Below, piece after piece: positions 28,586 through 39,384 of a stretch of DNA of 64,000 bases (position 1 is its first letter; each line of letters opens with the position of its first letter). The DNA is from Pseudocercospora fijiensis CIRAD86 (Eukaryota; Ascomycota; Dothideomycetes; Mycosphaerellales; Mycosphaerellaceae). The notes below the pieces were generated by a model that had not been told where the DNA came from, did no database searches, and worked only from the letters and a program-made list of their open reading frames with translations. The translations under genes and the position numbers were made by a program. The stretch spans positions 1,793,053 to 1,857,052 of the forward strand of contig NW_006921534.1 in the NCBI RefSeq assembly GCF_000340215.1. The letters run 5' to 3'.

Positions 28586-31369
28586 CTATACAGTCGGACG
28601 TTCCAAAGCTTCCATCCTGACACCAGGCTTGACAATGACTCTCGGCTTGGTCATTCGCTGATGTACTTCCTTCGTCGTCCATTCAGGTCCCATCGGCAGA
28701 CGTCTGGAACGCTCATACTGCTCTCTGGTCTCGAAACCATGAGGCAAAACAGGAGCGAAATACTTCTTGCCTTTTCGATCCTGTTTCTCAGAAATGATGA
28801 CATTTTCAAGCTTGGCATCTTTGCGATCTGCTTGCCTGACGCCTGCAACTTTCGTTTTGTGTAGTGGATTATGTGCTGCGCGTTTGTTCGCCTTCTTAAT
28901 TGATCTGGAGAGACCGTCGCCTGTCCAAGAACCCCAGCCTGGAAGGTGATTGGATACCTCTTTCTCGTCTTCTGAAGCTGCAAGATCCGCCTTCTCTGCC
29001 TGGAAAGCTGCAACTACTTCGTCTCCGGCGAAAGCACTCTGTTGAAGCTGAGCTGAAGTCATGGCATTGGACGGCATTTCGGCTTCGGAGTCGGATGCAT
29101 CGTCGCCATTATGGGTCGCTGTCGTCAAGCCTTGTCCATTCGTTTTCAAGTCAGCCTTCTTCGAAGGCTTGGCTTGAGTATCCTGATTGGTAGGATCCGA
29201 ACGCAAGATGAGGTCCGCATCAACCTCTGATTTGTTCTTCGACTGGTTCTTGGCCTTCTTGAACCAATCAATTCCAGCGCCATGGTCATTAGCAACAGTC
29301 TGTGGTAGCCCTTTGGCGAGCGGTCCACTCGTAATGGCCTTCTTAGAGACACTGTTTGTCGTAGGCCTTGCTTTGCTTTTCTCGGTGATGATAGTATGCT
29401 CTGTCTCTCCCCCATCATCTTCCCCTGCATCGAAGTCATCCGGGGCCTCCATTTCATGCCTCTGGACCTTTGTTTGCTGTCTCGATTCCTTGCCAGCGGG
29501 CCCGAATATGGCTCGACCGAGGCTTTGATCCTCAACATCACTTTCTTCTTCGCCATCTGCAGTAGCCAGATCTTTTCGTATACGCTCGATGTCTTCATCG
29601 TTCTGCTTTCGCCTCCGCTCTTCAGCAGCTCGCATGAACTTCAAAGCAGCAAGACCGTTCTTTTGCTCACCATCAGCCCTCAATGCTTCGAGTTTCTGAC
29701 CATTAAAGACGTCATCGTCGTCACTGTCGTCGGAATGAGGGCTGCCATCGTCATCAGACACATCCTGACCAGCAATTCGTCTCTTGAGCTCCTCGTTTCT
29801 TCGTGCCTGCTCAACGACGCCGTCTCGAGCTTCATCGTCCCAAGCAGATCTATTCGTCTGCTTTAGTGATTTCGCCCATTTCGAATCTTTATGTTTGGTA
29901 CTCATTCGTGCTTCAGCCCGTTTGCGATCATGCTTCTCCTTCTCGCCTTCGTCCTCAAAGCCCAAACCTTGCAGTGCGTCTCGCTCATTTTCGGCATTCC
30001 TCTGGTTCTCCTTACGACGCACTCTTCGATAGCCCTTTGACTTGATCTTGGCTATACGCTTAGCTTTGATCTCTTCACGGAAAAGCAGATCTCTCGCCCT
30101 TCGAAGCTCTGCACGCCGCCGCTCCACTTCTTCCACAGGCAAATGCTTCTCCGCCAAGCCCTCAGCCTTCAGCAGCGCGGCCTCGACATCATCCTCGTCA
30201 GCGCCAGTCTCGCCATCTTGTTTCGTCTGCAGCCCAGACTCCTGCATGATGCGCTGAATGCTTTCTTCGAGCTCATTCGCAGGAGCTTGCTGTGCTGCAG
30301 GTAGGAATTTATCCTTGCCAACTGTGATGCCTTGATCGTCCGGGTGCTGGAGTGGAAAGCTCAAAAATTCTGCTCGACGGTTCTGTACGACTGTATCACG
30401 CCATCGATCAAGCTGTTCTTTGGCTTTCTGTGCAGCGATCTCACGATCGATGCGGTCCTGCTGCCTCTTCGGCAACGGTGCTGCCATTGCTTTAGGCTGA
30501 TGTTTCTTTTTCAACTTTTTGTTTTCTGCGGCTAGCTCGGTGCCGTCTGCAAAGTCGTCTAATGTCACGACCGACCGCTGAGGTGCTTCTGATTTCTTCA
30601 CGCCAGGTTTTGCATCAAGACCTTCCAGAAAGTCTTGCAGACGTGCCGCGCCTTCCTCGTCCACTTCGTCGTCCTCAAATTCTTGGAATTCATCCTCGTC
30701 ACTGTCACTGTCATCATCGGCATCGTCCTCTTCATCACTCCCACTTGCTTCATCACGGTTGTTCGCCTGCTCATCCTCGCTGTTGTCGTCAAGCATGGCG
30801 GCCAGGTCGACTGCGTCATCGCCCAGACCTAACCCTTCCTCATCTTGACTGTCACCACTGTCATCTTCGCTCTGCGGCTCCTCGACCAAATCAATATCGC
30901 TTTCTGCATCATCTCTCCGCTGAGGTGCTTTCTTCTTGCTCTTCGGCTTCGAGCTGCCTCTAAACGTGAAGCCTTCGAAACGCTCGTTGTCGCTCTCACC
31001 AAATGCCTCATCGGAGTCGAGGTCGCTATCGTCGCCATTTTCTGCCAATCCGCCTAGCACAATCTCGTTGCCATCGCTGTCGCTGCCATACTCTAGATCG
31101 TCTTCCTGGCCGGGCCTTCGACGCTGATCGGGTCGCTTTCTCTGAGGCTCTTCTTCCTCGTCTTGATCTTCATCGTCGTCATGTCGCCGTCGCTTCGGCC
31201 TCGGTCCATCATCTTCGATTTCGCCTAATCGATGCCGCGGTATGCGCTTCTCTGGGACTAATTTTTGGGCTTGCGCATAAGCGTTCAGGCTGCGCTTCTT
31301 GTTCTTGGTCCGTGGATTGTTCTTCGGCTTGCTACTGCTCACGTTGAAGCGAGCGATTCGTGCCGGCAT
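28586..31369 (-). CDS. UTP14: U3 snoRNP component Utp14
   Basis: Single exon of 927 residues; the first in-frame ATG is at 31369 (MPARIARFNVSSSKPKNN). A basic N-terminus and long Asp/Glu/Ser runs (about residues 50-260) lead into the Utp14 core. Conserved blocks: KSKGYRRVRRKE near 455, MSTKHKDSKWAKSLKQ near 500, then GWGSWTGDGL in the last quarter and a C-terminal block NVIISEKQDRKGKKYFAPVLPHGF...Y...PMGPEW. Utp14 belongs to the small-subunit processome in the nucleolus, where it activates the DEAH helicase Dhr1 for U3 release. The gene is divergent from mL41, with 173 bp between start codons. Confidence 0.95.
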   Translation of the reverse strand: MPARIARFNVSSSKPKNNPRTKNKKRSLNAYAQAQKLVPEKRIPRHRLGEIEDDGPRPKRRRHDDDEDQDEEEEPQRKRPDQRRRPGQEDDLEYGSDSDGNEIVLGGLAENGDDSDLDSDEAFGESDNERFEGFTFRGSSKPKSKKKAPQRRDDAESDIDLVEEPQSEDDSGDSQDEEGLGLGDDAVDLAAMLDDNSEDEQANNRDEASGSDEEDDADDDSDSDEDEFQEFEDDEVDEEGAARLQDFLEGLDAKPGVKKSEAPQRSVVTLDDFADGTELAAENKKLKKKHQPKAMAAPLPKRQQDRIDREIAAQKAKEQLDRWRDTVVQNRRAEFLSFPLQHPDDQGITVGKDKFLPAAQQAPANELEESIQRIMQESGLQTKQDGETGADEDDVEAALLKAEGLAEKHLPVEEVERRRAELRRARDLLFREEIKAKRIAKIKSKGYRRVRRKENQRNAENERDALQGLGFEDEGEKEKHDRKRAEARMSTKHKDSKWAKSLKQTNRSAWDDEARDGVVEQARRNEELKRRIAGQDVSDDDGSPHSDDSDDDDVFNGQKLEALRADGEQKNGLAALKFMRAAEERRRKQNDEDIERIRKDLATADGEEESDVEDQSLGRAIFGPAGKESRQQTKVQRHEMEAPDDFDAGEDDGGETEHTIITEKSKARPTTNSVSKKAITSGPLAKGLPQTVANDHGAGIDWFKKAKNQSKNKSEVDADLILRSDPTNQDTQAKPSKKADLKTNGQGLTTATHNGDDASDSEAEMPSNAMTSAQLQQSAFAGDEVVAAFQAEKADLAASEDEKEVSNHLPGWGSWTGDGLSRSIKKANKRAAHNPLHKTKVAGVRQADRKDAKLENVIISEKQDRKGKKYFAPVLPHGFETREQYERSRRLPMGPEWTTKEVHQRMTKPRVIVKPGVRMEALERPTV

Positions 31370-31542
31370 TTTGGTAAACAAAAAAATGTTGAAAGCGTGG
31401 CAGTCGCAGCTTCCGTCTCGATTTTGTCTCGAAATCTTGGCGTCGATCCTGAGTGGTCTGTGCGCACTTCACCTCCGCTGTTCTCCGCCCCGCCAACAAC
31501 ATCTCCTTCACGATACCATCTTCTTGAAAGTATAGGGCCAAG
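31370..31542. promoter_or_regulatory. bidirectional promoter, UTP14 / mL41
   Basis: Only 173 bp separate the two start codons, so the genes must share a promoter or overlap in regulatory sequence. Both products serve ribosome production (cytosolic and mitochondrial). Confidence 0.7.
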
Positions 31543-31909
31543 ATGCAGCCATCACCGATCCTTCAGAAAGCCATCCGGCGACTGGCTTTGACGACGAAAC
31601 AAGGACCGCACAACTACTACAAGGGAAATCGAACCGGATCGATGGGAAGACATACCAAGTACGGAGGATATGTAATCGACTACAAGAAGGTCAGGACATA
31701 TGTGTGTCCAGATTTGAGTAACTTCAATGTAAGCCTTGGTTCAAATCGCTCAGGGGATTCGGAAACTGATGATTTTATAGTTGACACCATTTGTCTTATC
31801 GCGAATCGGGAGGCCGGAAAGGGACTACTTTGGACACACCGAGACTAATAGCCGAATGGATGGAAAGGAGTATATTAAGAAGTGGAAGAAGGAGGGCGGA
31901 TATATGTGA
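31543..31909 (+). CDS. MRPL27: mitochondrial large-subunit ribosomal protein mL41 (MRPL27)
   Basis: Two exons, 31543-31728 and 31781-31909, with a 52-bp intron (gtaagc...ttatag, phase 0), giving 104 residues. It starts [19 protein letters not shown], an arginine-bearing presequence-like N-terminus, followed by the family core [39 protein letters not shown], which matches yeast MRPL27 (KGTR..GIGRHTKFGGY..). Exon 2 supplies [13 protein letters not shown] and a lysine-rich end. It is a component of the mitochondrial 54S subunit. Without splicing the frame runs into an unrelated tail, so the intron is well supported. Confidence 0.92.
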
Positions 31910-32446
31910 GCCAGCATTGAGCATTGGAGGAAAACATGACTTTGCAGCATACATCGGCCGCTGAATCGCGTCGCCCTGCATCACCTAAGAGATGGCATAC
32001 GGGAGACGACAAGGCCAGAAAGAGGCTCAACAGCTAGGTTCGATTCGCGTGCTGAATCATAGGGAGAAAGACGCTATCTAGCGATGAGGAGGAGATGGAG
32101 CTCGTGATAGGGAACGAAAGCTCTGGAGACGGAAAGTGATACCCAGCATAGGCCAAAATAGAAGCTGCAGAAGAGACAGAACTGCGTAGTTTGTTCAACA
32201 AGGCCCTTTACCTGGTCTAAGAAAACACCCTCTGATTATCTAGATGAGCCAAGACAACCAACGCGATACGAATGGATGGCGGAAGAGTACGGCAGTGCAG
32301 TGACAAATCTTCCTTTTCCTGATGACTTATGCGAAGCGCACGACGGAGACTCAAGATTAGCGCTCGGCTATTTCCTGTCCAGGTAACACTACCGCCTGCG
32401 ATCTAATTGTACTCAAGCGAGGTGCGGCAAGGCCTGTGGCGGCTCA
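31910..32446. other. intergenic, convergent 3' ends
   Basis: Between the mL41 and E2/F-box gene stops. A GGTTCGATTCG string near 32037 resembles a tRNA B-box but no cloverleaf forms around it. No gene recognised. Confidence 0.45.
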
Positions 32447-34814
32447 CTAATAGCCACGACCGCCGCGTCCGCCGCGTCCACCGCGTCCTCCACGTCCAAC
32501 TCCTCTGCCACGACCTCCGCCTCCGCCTCGCTGCTGATTCGGGAAGAATGTGAAGTTGTGTTCACGAATCTCGGCAGGCGACATACCCTCCGGCCGCTCG
32601 ACGTCTGGTCCTTCGCGCTCCATTCGCAGAGTCAGCGCCTGCTCTTGCGCTAAAGCTGGCTTCGAATAACCACGCTGATGAGACTTCTGGATGGTGCTGC
32701 GAAGGAATGTGGTGAAACTCCTCGGATTCGGAGGAGTGATGTCCATGTGTCTCAAGAAGGCTGGGAAGTCATTGACTTGCTGAATCTCCTTGACCTGTAA
32801 GCACGAGTCAGCAGTGGTTTCGAGGATGGGTCACTCCAGGTGCTGCGATTGATTTGTTAGAGTGCGCAACGCGATGTGGAGACCACCGCTGCCGCTTTTG
32901 ACCAGGAGTTACGCGACAGTACTGACAAATTACTCACCTTCTCTGCGAGTTTTGCTGCTGCTCCATTTGGTGGTGCGCCATGTCGGTCGAACAGCTGGTC
33001 CCGCAGCTCAGCGAGCGTCAGCTTCTTCAAAGAGCCTGGGATCACACAGTCAGCGAGTGCTGTCGACTCCGAAAGCGGTGGAATGGGCAGAGATGCTGGC
33101 TTTGACAACGCGACCAGGGCTTTTGTAGCAGCGCTGAGTTGTCAATGCATGGGTCCACTTACCGTCTTCCTGCTTATGAGTGCGAGTGGAGCGGACGACC
33201 TTGCGCATGACATTTAAGAACATTAGAAGTCGATAGGACGTCTTGCTGGCTTCGAAAGTCTTCTGAAGTCGATATCCGGAGACTGCGCTGGTTTCGAGGA
33301 AGCTCAGCTCGGCCTTGAACATAAATCGGTCAGCACACTGTGTCCAACGTGACAAACGTCACCACGCTCACTTCACGGAGTCTTGCGTGTCATGCACTTA
33401 CCATATCCCGCCCTCGCTTGTCAAGCATCCAGACCACATTTCGCGTCACAGCCTCCTCTATGATTGCCTTAATGAGCTCAGGAGTGACGTCGACTTCGCT
33501 GATAAGAATCATGATGAGCAGATGACCTAGATCGGGCACCTTCTGCTTGTCGTGACTCCCAGCGATGAAGCTCTTGATGGTGTTGTTGGCCTCATTTGGA
33601 ATCTCGGGGCGCTCGCAGGCCAAGCAGAGGAGCAGATGGAACAGGTGAAAGTAGCTCTCGATGGCCTTCTCGGATGCCGCCGTCAGAGTGGACTTCGGTG
33701 GCTCGTCGCCATCAAAGCTGTTGAAGCCACGGCCACGAGTATCCAGGTCCTTGGCTTCTAAAGAAAGCTTGACGACGACTTCGTTCATGAAGGAGTATAT
33801 GACCTTGTCGGCCGATCCAGCGACATTTGCTGCACTGGAAATGCCTTTGAAGTGGTTGTCAATGCCATTTCGGACGCGCAGCCAATGCTTCTGCGCAATT
33901 GGCAAGGGAAGCCAATGCTCGAAGGACAACCCCTGGATGGACCGCCGCACTTGCAGGTTCTTGAATGCCGTTTGTGAGAGAATGTCGAATTCTGACTGGA
34001 TGCTCTTGCCTTTGATGTGGACGCCAATGCCGAGATCCAGGTCGTTGAAGCCCTGCTTGAGGGTGAAGCATTGCAGTTCTCGCGTGCGAATGATGTTGTA
34101 TTGCCGCATCACACGCCCGAAGCCGTTCCATGCTCGCGCCGCAAGTAGCAGACTCTCGTCATCCAAATGATCACAGATGACCAGCAGCAGCTCTTGTGGC
34201 ATGTCGATAAGTCTCGTGGGAACGTGGCTTGGGTCTGCGGAAGTCGTGCTGCTCGCGCCATTCGATGTGAGTGAACTCTCTGACGTAGGCGCATCAGACA
34301 TTTCGACATCCTGGTCGGATGCTGGATGAGAATGCGAGGCTCCGAAGCCGCACTTGTTGCACTGGAAAGTGTCTTTTGTCACCAAGTCGCCGTAGCCATC
34401 GGCACCAGTGCCCTGCCATTGCTTGCGATCAACCTTGCCCCCATTCTCGCCGTACATCTGCTCGATTGAGTCGCTGAAGAAGAATGATAGCATCTGTATG
34501 CAGATGCCTTTGAGTGTGTAGGCTGGCGTGTATCCATCGCGGCTGCTCAGGATGTTGATGCAGATCCTGTCATCGAAGACATTTGGGTGTGAGACACTGC
34601 TCTGGATTGTGATGTCTGGCGGGACAAGCGGGTAGCTTTTGCTGAAATGGAGTGTTAGGTGTAGCGGAGTCTCGCCTTCGGGCTCAAGCACAAGGCACGC
34701 GTTGTTAAGGTCCGCGTCGTCGATGTGGAGTCTAATGCCTGGATATGGCTTGTCTCGAAGCTCGTTGAGGTCCTTCAGGCGGCGCTTGAGAAGGAATTGT
34801 TGGTCGGGGGTCAT
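32447..34814 (-). CDS. E2-like (UBC) / F-box / RGG fusion protein
   Basis: Four exons: 34814-33402, 33313-33163, 33035-32938 and 32794-32447; introns of 88, 127 and 143 bp, all gtaagt/gtgagt with cag or aag acceptors. Product 669 residues. Residues 1-125 form a ubiquitin-conjugating (UBC) fold: PYPGIRLHIDDADL, YPLVPPDI, HPN at 76-78 and a cysteine at 85 in RICINIL at the E2 active-site position. The HPN-to-Cys spacing is one shorter than usual. A CNKC pair at 152-155 follows, then an F-box-like helix set at about 200-240 (LIDMPQELLLVICDHLDDESLL). The middle region (240-560) is helical and unrecognised. The C-terminus has KKLTLAELRDQLF, KEIQQVNDFPAFLRHMD, and ends in a glycine-arginine tail (RGG repeats). 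An E2 and an F-box in one chain suggests a self-contained ubiquitin-transfer adaptor; activity is inference. Confidence 0.82.
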
Positions 34815-37800
34815 GTTGCTTGAGATCGCTCCGCGCTCGACAGCTGGGACAGCGCAGCGGTCTGCGAAGTGACGGTCCCGGCTTCGGTCGAGGTGTTGAG
34901 TTGATGGCTCAAGGCTGCCGTGTGGTTTCTCGATTGCTCTGTTCTGGACGGGCGATGTTATTCCTGCTCAGCTTTTCAACTCGGTCGTACCAGGAGATAG
35001 ATGTCGCGAAAGATGTAGGTTGGCAAGTGAAGTTTGCTTTAAGACCCACTTTTGCTGAAGGCACCGCCTGAAGCTTCCACCGCAAGCTTCATGTGACACA
35101 AAGCGGGCCGCTGGGGCCGCCAAGGACGGTGAGTGCTTTGGCAAGACTTGCGACCAGTCCATCGAATCACTGCGAGCGAAGGCATTGCCATCATGTCTGA
35201 GACGTACTGTAACGCCCATAACGATACCAATGAGACGTGAGCCAGTTCGAATCGCAGAAGCAAAGTGAAGACAGTCAGTCATGACTCGTGTCTCTTGAGC
35301 TTTGTTCGAACCATTCTTGAACTGGAACCAACTACAGCTTGGAAGAAGCCTTTTGAGTCGGGCAATTAGACAAGCCGACGCAGCATACGGCAAGACCTGG
35401 AGAGTTAATGAGCTGCTCTTGTCGCGAGTCCTCTGGCTGGAAAAAAGTACGCCCTCGAAATCTGAAGGTTGAAGCAGCCGTTCCATCGTGCACGTTCGAG
35501 CTCTGAGCGATCCTTGATGGGAGTGAAAGCAAGACTGACAATGACATACTGACAGTATTTGTCCTTTCCGCGCGGAGACTTGAATTGGGACCTGCCATGA
35601 CTCGTCAGCTTGATCGACGCGTACATACCATCCGGGCGTTGTACCACGCAGAGTTCGGATGGGATGATGGGGCGTACGTAGTCTGTTTCACCGTGAGCGA
35701 GCAAAGGCCGAAGCCAGCGGAAGATAGAAGAGACTCTTCTGTTGGAACTTGTCGACACCATCGATAAGTGCTGTGAATGTTCTCGTGCGCTTATATGTCA
35801 ATGCAGAATTCTGTGCTATCATATGCAAGTTAGGACCGCTTCCAGATTGGTAGAGCAGGCACTGATTACAAAGAGACGTACCAGGATAGTAAGGAGATGC
35901 CGCAATCGGCGATGATTCATCTTGTCGTGGCGAATGATACTGGAAAGGGGCGAGTCGGCTTCGAATCCGCCTGCCCAGTAATCATCCACCGCCTTTCTCA
36001 GATACAATAGAAGCAGGGGCAAGTATATGCTCAAGCTGATGCAGAACGGGTCTGTGGTTCTAACCTGGCCCTAACCACTTCCCCGACCTTTATCATATTA
36101 GAGCCTGTCTGGCTGGAACATCCTGGAGAAGACTCGATCTTGCTTCTTCATGAATCCCAATAACGATAGGCAATCTAATTGACTGCTCTCCCAGTACACC
36201 TGCATCGATGAAATGTATCCAGGAACCCTCTGAGGCAGGTTCCGCGAGAGTTGGCATGTTCATTCTGTCGGCAATCTGTCTCATCCAACCACATGCAACG
36301 GGCAGTGAAGCTCGTAAGTCGATCACATTGTTGCCACTCTCGCGAATCAAAAGACAGATCCTCGGGGACCGAATCGAGCGCACCACACCCAGCCTTCCAG
36401 CTAGCTAAGCGCCATCCCACGTCACAAAAGTGTCTGTCATCGAATGCCTCATGCCAAGTATTGTTGTGTCCTTCAGCAACGCACGTTCGATTGTCGGAAA
36501 GCATCCTCCCGGAAGCGAATTCGCGCCGATGGCTCTGTGGTTGTCGCCGCGGGAGCCACGAGTGCTTCTGGCGGCCAAAATCGTCACCAGACCTGATTTG
36601 CCCCTCGGCATAATGACTTTACGTTGATCAGCTCCGCTACCGTGTCATCTCATCGTGGATCTTGTACAAGTACGCCCCTTCGCAGCAGCACCATACCTAG
36701 TGGCTGATGGAGAAGCACCTTCTCTGAAGCCAGATATTTAACCTTTGGTAAGTTGAACCAGACATTGTGGTTCTGGCGGTCCCGCTGGACCTTCATGCAC
36801 TCTCCTGGGAGTTGCGTATCGTCAAACGCACAAAGCAAATCATATCCTTTGTCCCTTTAACCAGGATGCACACGTGAGTGAACTCCCATGCGGCGGAAGG
36901 TTGCACCGGATGACTGGGTCTGGGAACAAACAGAGTTCATTAGGAAGAGTTCCCAAGTGCTCCTATTCGGTACTTGTAAGAAATTCGACTGGGGAGTGAC
37001 CAGTTGCAGAAAGGACGTTGGAACTCTGGCCTGAGCGCCGCCAATGGCCTGAGCCTAATTTAATTTCAAGCCGTGCACGCGCGAACGATCGGTCTGTGCT
37101 CTGCTCAGTAAGTAGGTGAGAGATGTAGATCTCGGAGTTGGCCGCCGTTGAGCGTGAAAGCTGCGTTCCATGTTAGATGGCCCACTCTGTCTATTCCAAA
37201 CACGAAGTTGTCGTCGTTCCCATCGTTGAAAATTCGTCGCCCGCGTGCTCTGGCGTGATCCTTCGTCGAGTTGACAGCAGCCCTGAAACGCAAGGATTGA
37301 CAGCATGGATTGTATAGTAGGTCGGACATGCCCACAGGAATCATACCAAGATCACAACCAACATGGTGTTCTCTCAGGCCTACTATGGCGAACGACGGCG
37401 ACCGGACCGGCAGTTCCAAGCGTGATGTCTCCTCTTCGTCCCCTGCCGCCATAACTTGACTCCGGCCGACAGGAGATTCCGATTGTCCGCGGCAAGATGA
37501 GAGAGTGTTCGCCGAGGTTTCGAAGGTCACATCTTGAGGAAGGCTGCGTCCATATCACAGAAAGCACGGAACGGCGTGCTTCTACAGTGCTTTCAGTGTG
37601 ATTTCAGCCCGCGAGTGGAGTCAGCAATGAGAAGGATAGAACCGGAGCACGAGAGCGTGCCTTCCCTCTAAGTCTCGATCCACAGCGGTGCTGATAATGA
37701 AGCGTGATGAAGGAGCACGCAGTCCACAAAATGATCGCCTGTAGGCCAAGGTCTGGATACAGATAGCTCAGTCGACAGATCGCGAACAACTACCTGTCAA

Positions 37801-38345
37801 GAAGCGCGCACATGCTCCGTGCTATGGAATCAATGGCAGAAGGTATACATCTCTGGCACGTCGCCAGACTCCGGCGCATCGAGACCACATTCGCTCGTTC
37901 TGAAGATCTCATGCAGCACTGTCTTGCGGGCTGTTTCCGATGGCTTAGGCTCATCGATAATCACCTCGCGGTATCGCCTTTGCTCCACTCAGCGTCGACC
38001 CATTCGCTTGGTGCCCCCAGAGCGCAAATGATCCCGGCCAAGCTACTGTGCGTATTGTTCAACGAGTGGCTTGCTATGCGTCGCACAATGTCTGCCGCGT
38101 GATCAATAATCGATGCGCTTATCCTTGTACAACTCCGATCCGTACCAGTGTGTCGGGGGCGACTTGGTGCAGCCTGTCCCCGGGTCAGCTACACTCTACA
38201 GTACGGGAGAGATTGTGACCACGCAATGAATGAGACACTATGGGACCGGAAGCGTGTAATACCTCTATTGTTTGTCAAGTGGTCACTGGTTTGATGCCAT
38301 TTCGCACTACCATCCAACAAACAAGCACAAAGTCCATCGCCGCAA
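34815..38345. other. gene-poor region, 3.5 kb
   Basis: GC-normal, not RIP-mutated, but no confident gene. Open frames of 60-140 codons overlap on both strands (for example 36093-36386 minus, 37105-37530 minus) with no recognisable domain. Could hold lineage-specific multi-exon genes or non-coding RNA. Confidence 0.4.
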
Positions 38346-38696
38346 TCACTTCCTGGACGACGACGAATTTTCCTTCTTGGGGAGCACTGAGGCCTTCTTC
38401 TTCAGCGTGTACATTGGCGAGGTGTTCTCTCTGCAGTCGCCTGTTTCGATGTCAGCAACCAGTCAAGCCTGGGCGCCCAAATTGCGATGACACTGATAGC
38501 CTTACCGCACTTCTCGTCAAGCCTGTATTCGATGGCAACAACGTTTGCCGGACACCGCTTATGGGTCTCTTGATACTTGATGCCTTGAGATGATCAGAAT
38601 CAAACTGCATTCATCGAAGTCGCGACACTCACACCAGGCGCGCACGGTGTATCTCAGATGACCGCAGGCGTATTCGACTTTGGTGTAATCGCACAT
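38346..38696 (-). CDS. small Cys-containing conserved fungal protein, 78 residues
   Basis: Three short exons, 38696-38633, 38583-38506 and 38440-38346, with introns of 49 and 65 bp (gtgagt...caag and gtaagg...acag). The spliced product begins MCDYTKVEYACGHLRYTVRAWC, continues YQETHKRCPANVVAIEYRL, then DEKCGDCRENTSP, and ends in a Lys/Ser-rich tail. I recall a family of small Pezizomycotina proteins with the same MC.YT..EY.CGH.RY.VRAWC start and no assigned role. Cysteines and histidines (C2, C11, H13, C22, H28, C32, C47, C50) could bind zinc, which is inference. No signal peptide is seen, so it is probably intracellular. Each exon is too short to stand out alone; continuity of the motif across both junctions is the evidence. 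Confidence 0.75.
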
Positions 38697-39384
38697 TTTG
38701 CTCGTCGGTCGTGAACGTCTGTGGGGTGTTGTAGCCTTATCCGGTATGAGTCGGCGTCTATGCGTCGATGGTCTGATGAGGGAGCTTGTCCGGTGGAGAG
38801 ATCTTGGAAGAGGCTCTGTAATGTATCTCAGGATCCGATTGTCCCCGTCGGACAAAACTGGTCGAAACAGATTGTCTTCCGGCAGGTTGCGTCCATCCCA
38901 GTCGGCAGCTGAACAATCGGCTTGCCAGCGACACGGGCTCCGTCGGCCCTACTGTAAATGATATAGATTCTACGGCTACACGTTATGTATGTGTTACCAG
39001 AGCCCTTCCAGCCCGCTAGACATGCAAGATGCGAAGACTTGCTGCGGCACAATTCGGCTTTACACAGTCGACGAGTGGGGTACTGTAGTCCTCTGAAGAA
39101 ATCATGAAAGAGTGATGGCTGAAGGCCGGGACGACAGACCAGCAGTATCCGCGAATAAGATAGCAGCGTGGGTGATGGAGCTTGCGATTCGTTAATCGCT
39201 GCCCCAGCGTAGTGTCTTGGGTGAGGAAAATGACTTGTAGAATGCCGAGGAGGATCTAGCCTGCCCATCCCCACGCTATATTAGCCATGCCATGGCAACT
39301 GCGAACATCAACCACGCTTGGATGATGATGAGATGAGCTCAAGCAGAAGCTGACACGAGTTCTCGTCTCCGTGTGGTTGCCATA

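Noticed and set aside
29784..31127. Several plus-strand Ser-rich frames
   Set aside because: Antisense shadows of the acidic and basic stretches of UTP14.
35235..35255. AGTTCGAATCG resembling a tRNA B-box
   Set aside because: No pairing T-stem, no A-box or acceptor stem nearby.
35332..35761. Possible two-exon small gene on the minus strand joined by gtatgt...ggcag
   Set aside because: The intron would be only 37 bp, shorter than the other introns seen here (49 bp or more), both unspliced and spliced frames are open, and no family is recognised.
36093..36504. Two overlapping minus-strand frames with ordinary-looking composition
   Set aside because: They overlap each other in different frames, no splice signals link them to neighbours, and neither has a known motif.
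37105..37530. 142-codon minus-strand frame
   Set aside because: No domain, no clear start context, competing frames; may be a lineage-specific exon but not supportable.
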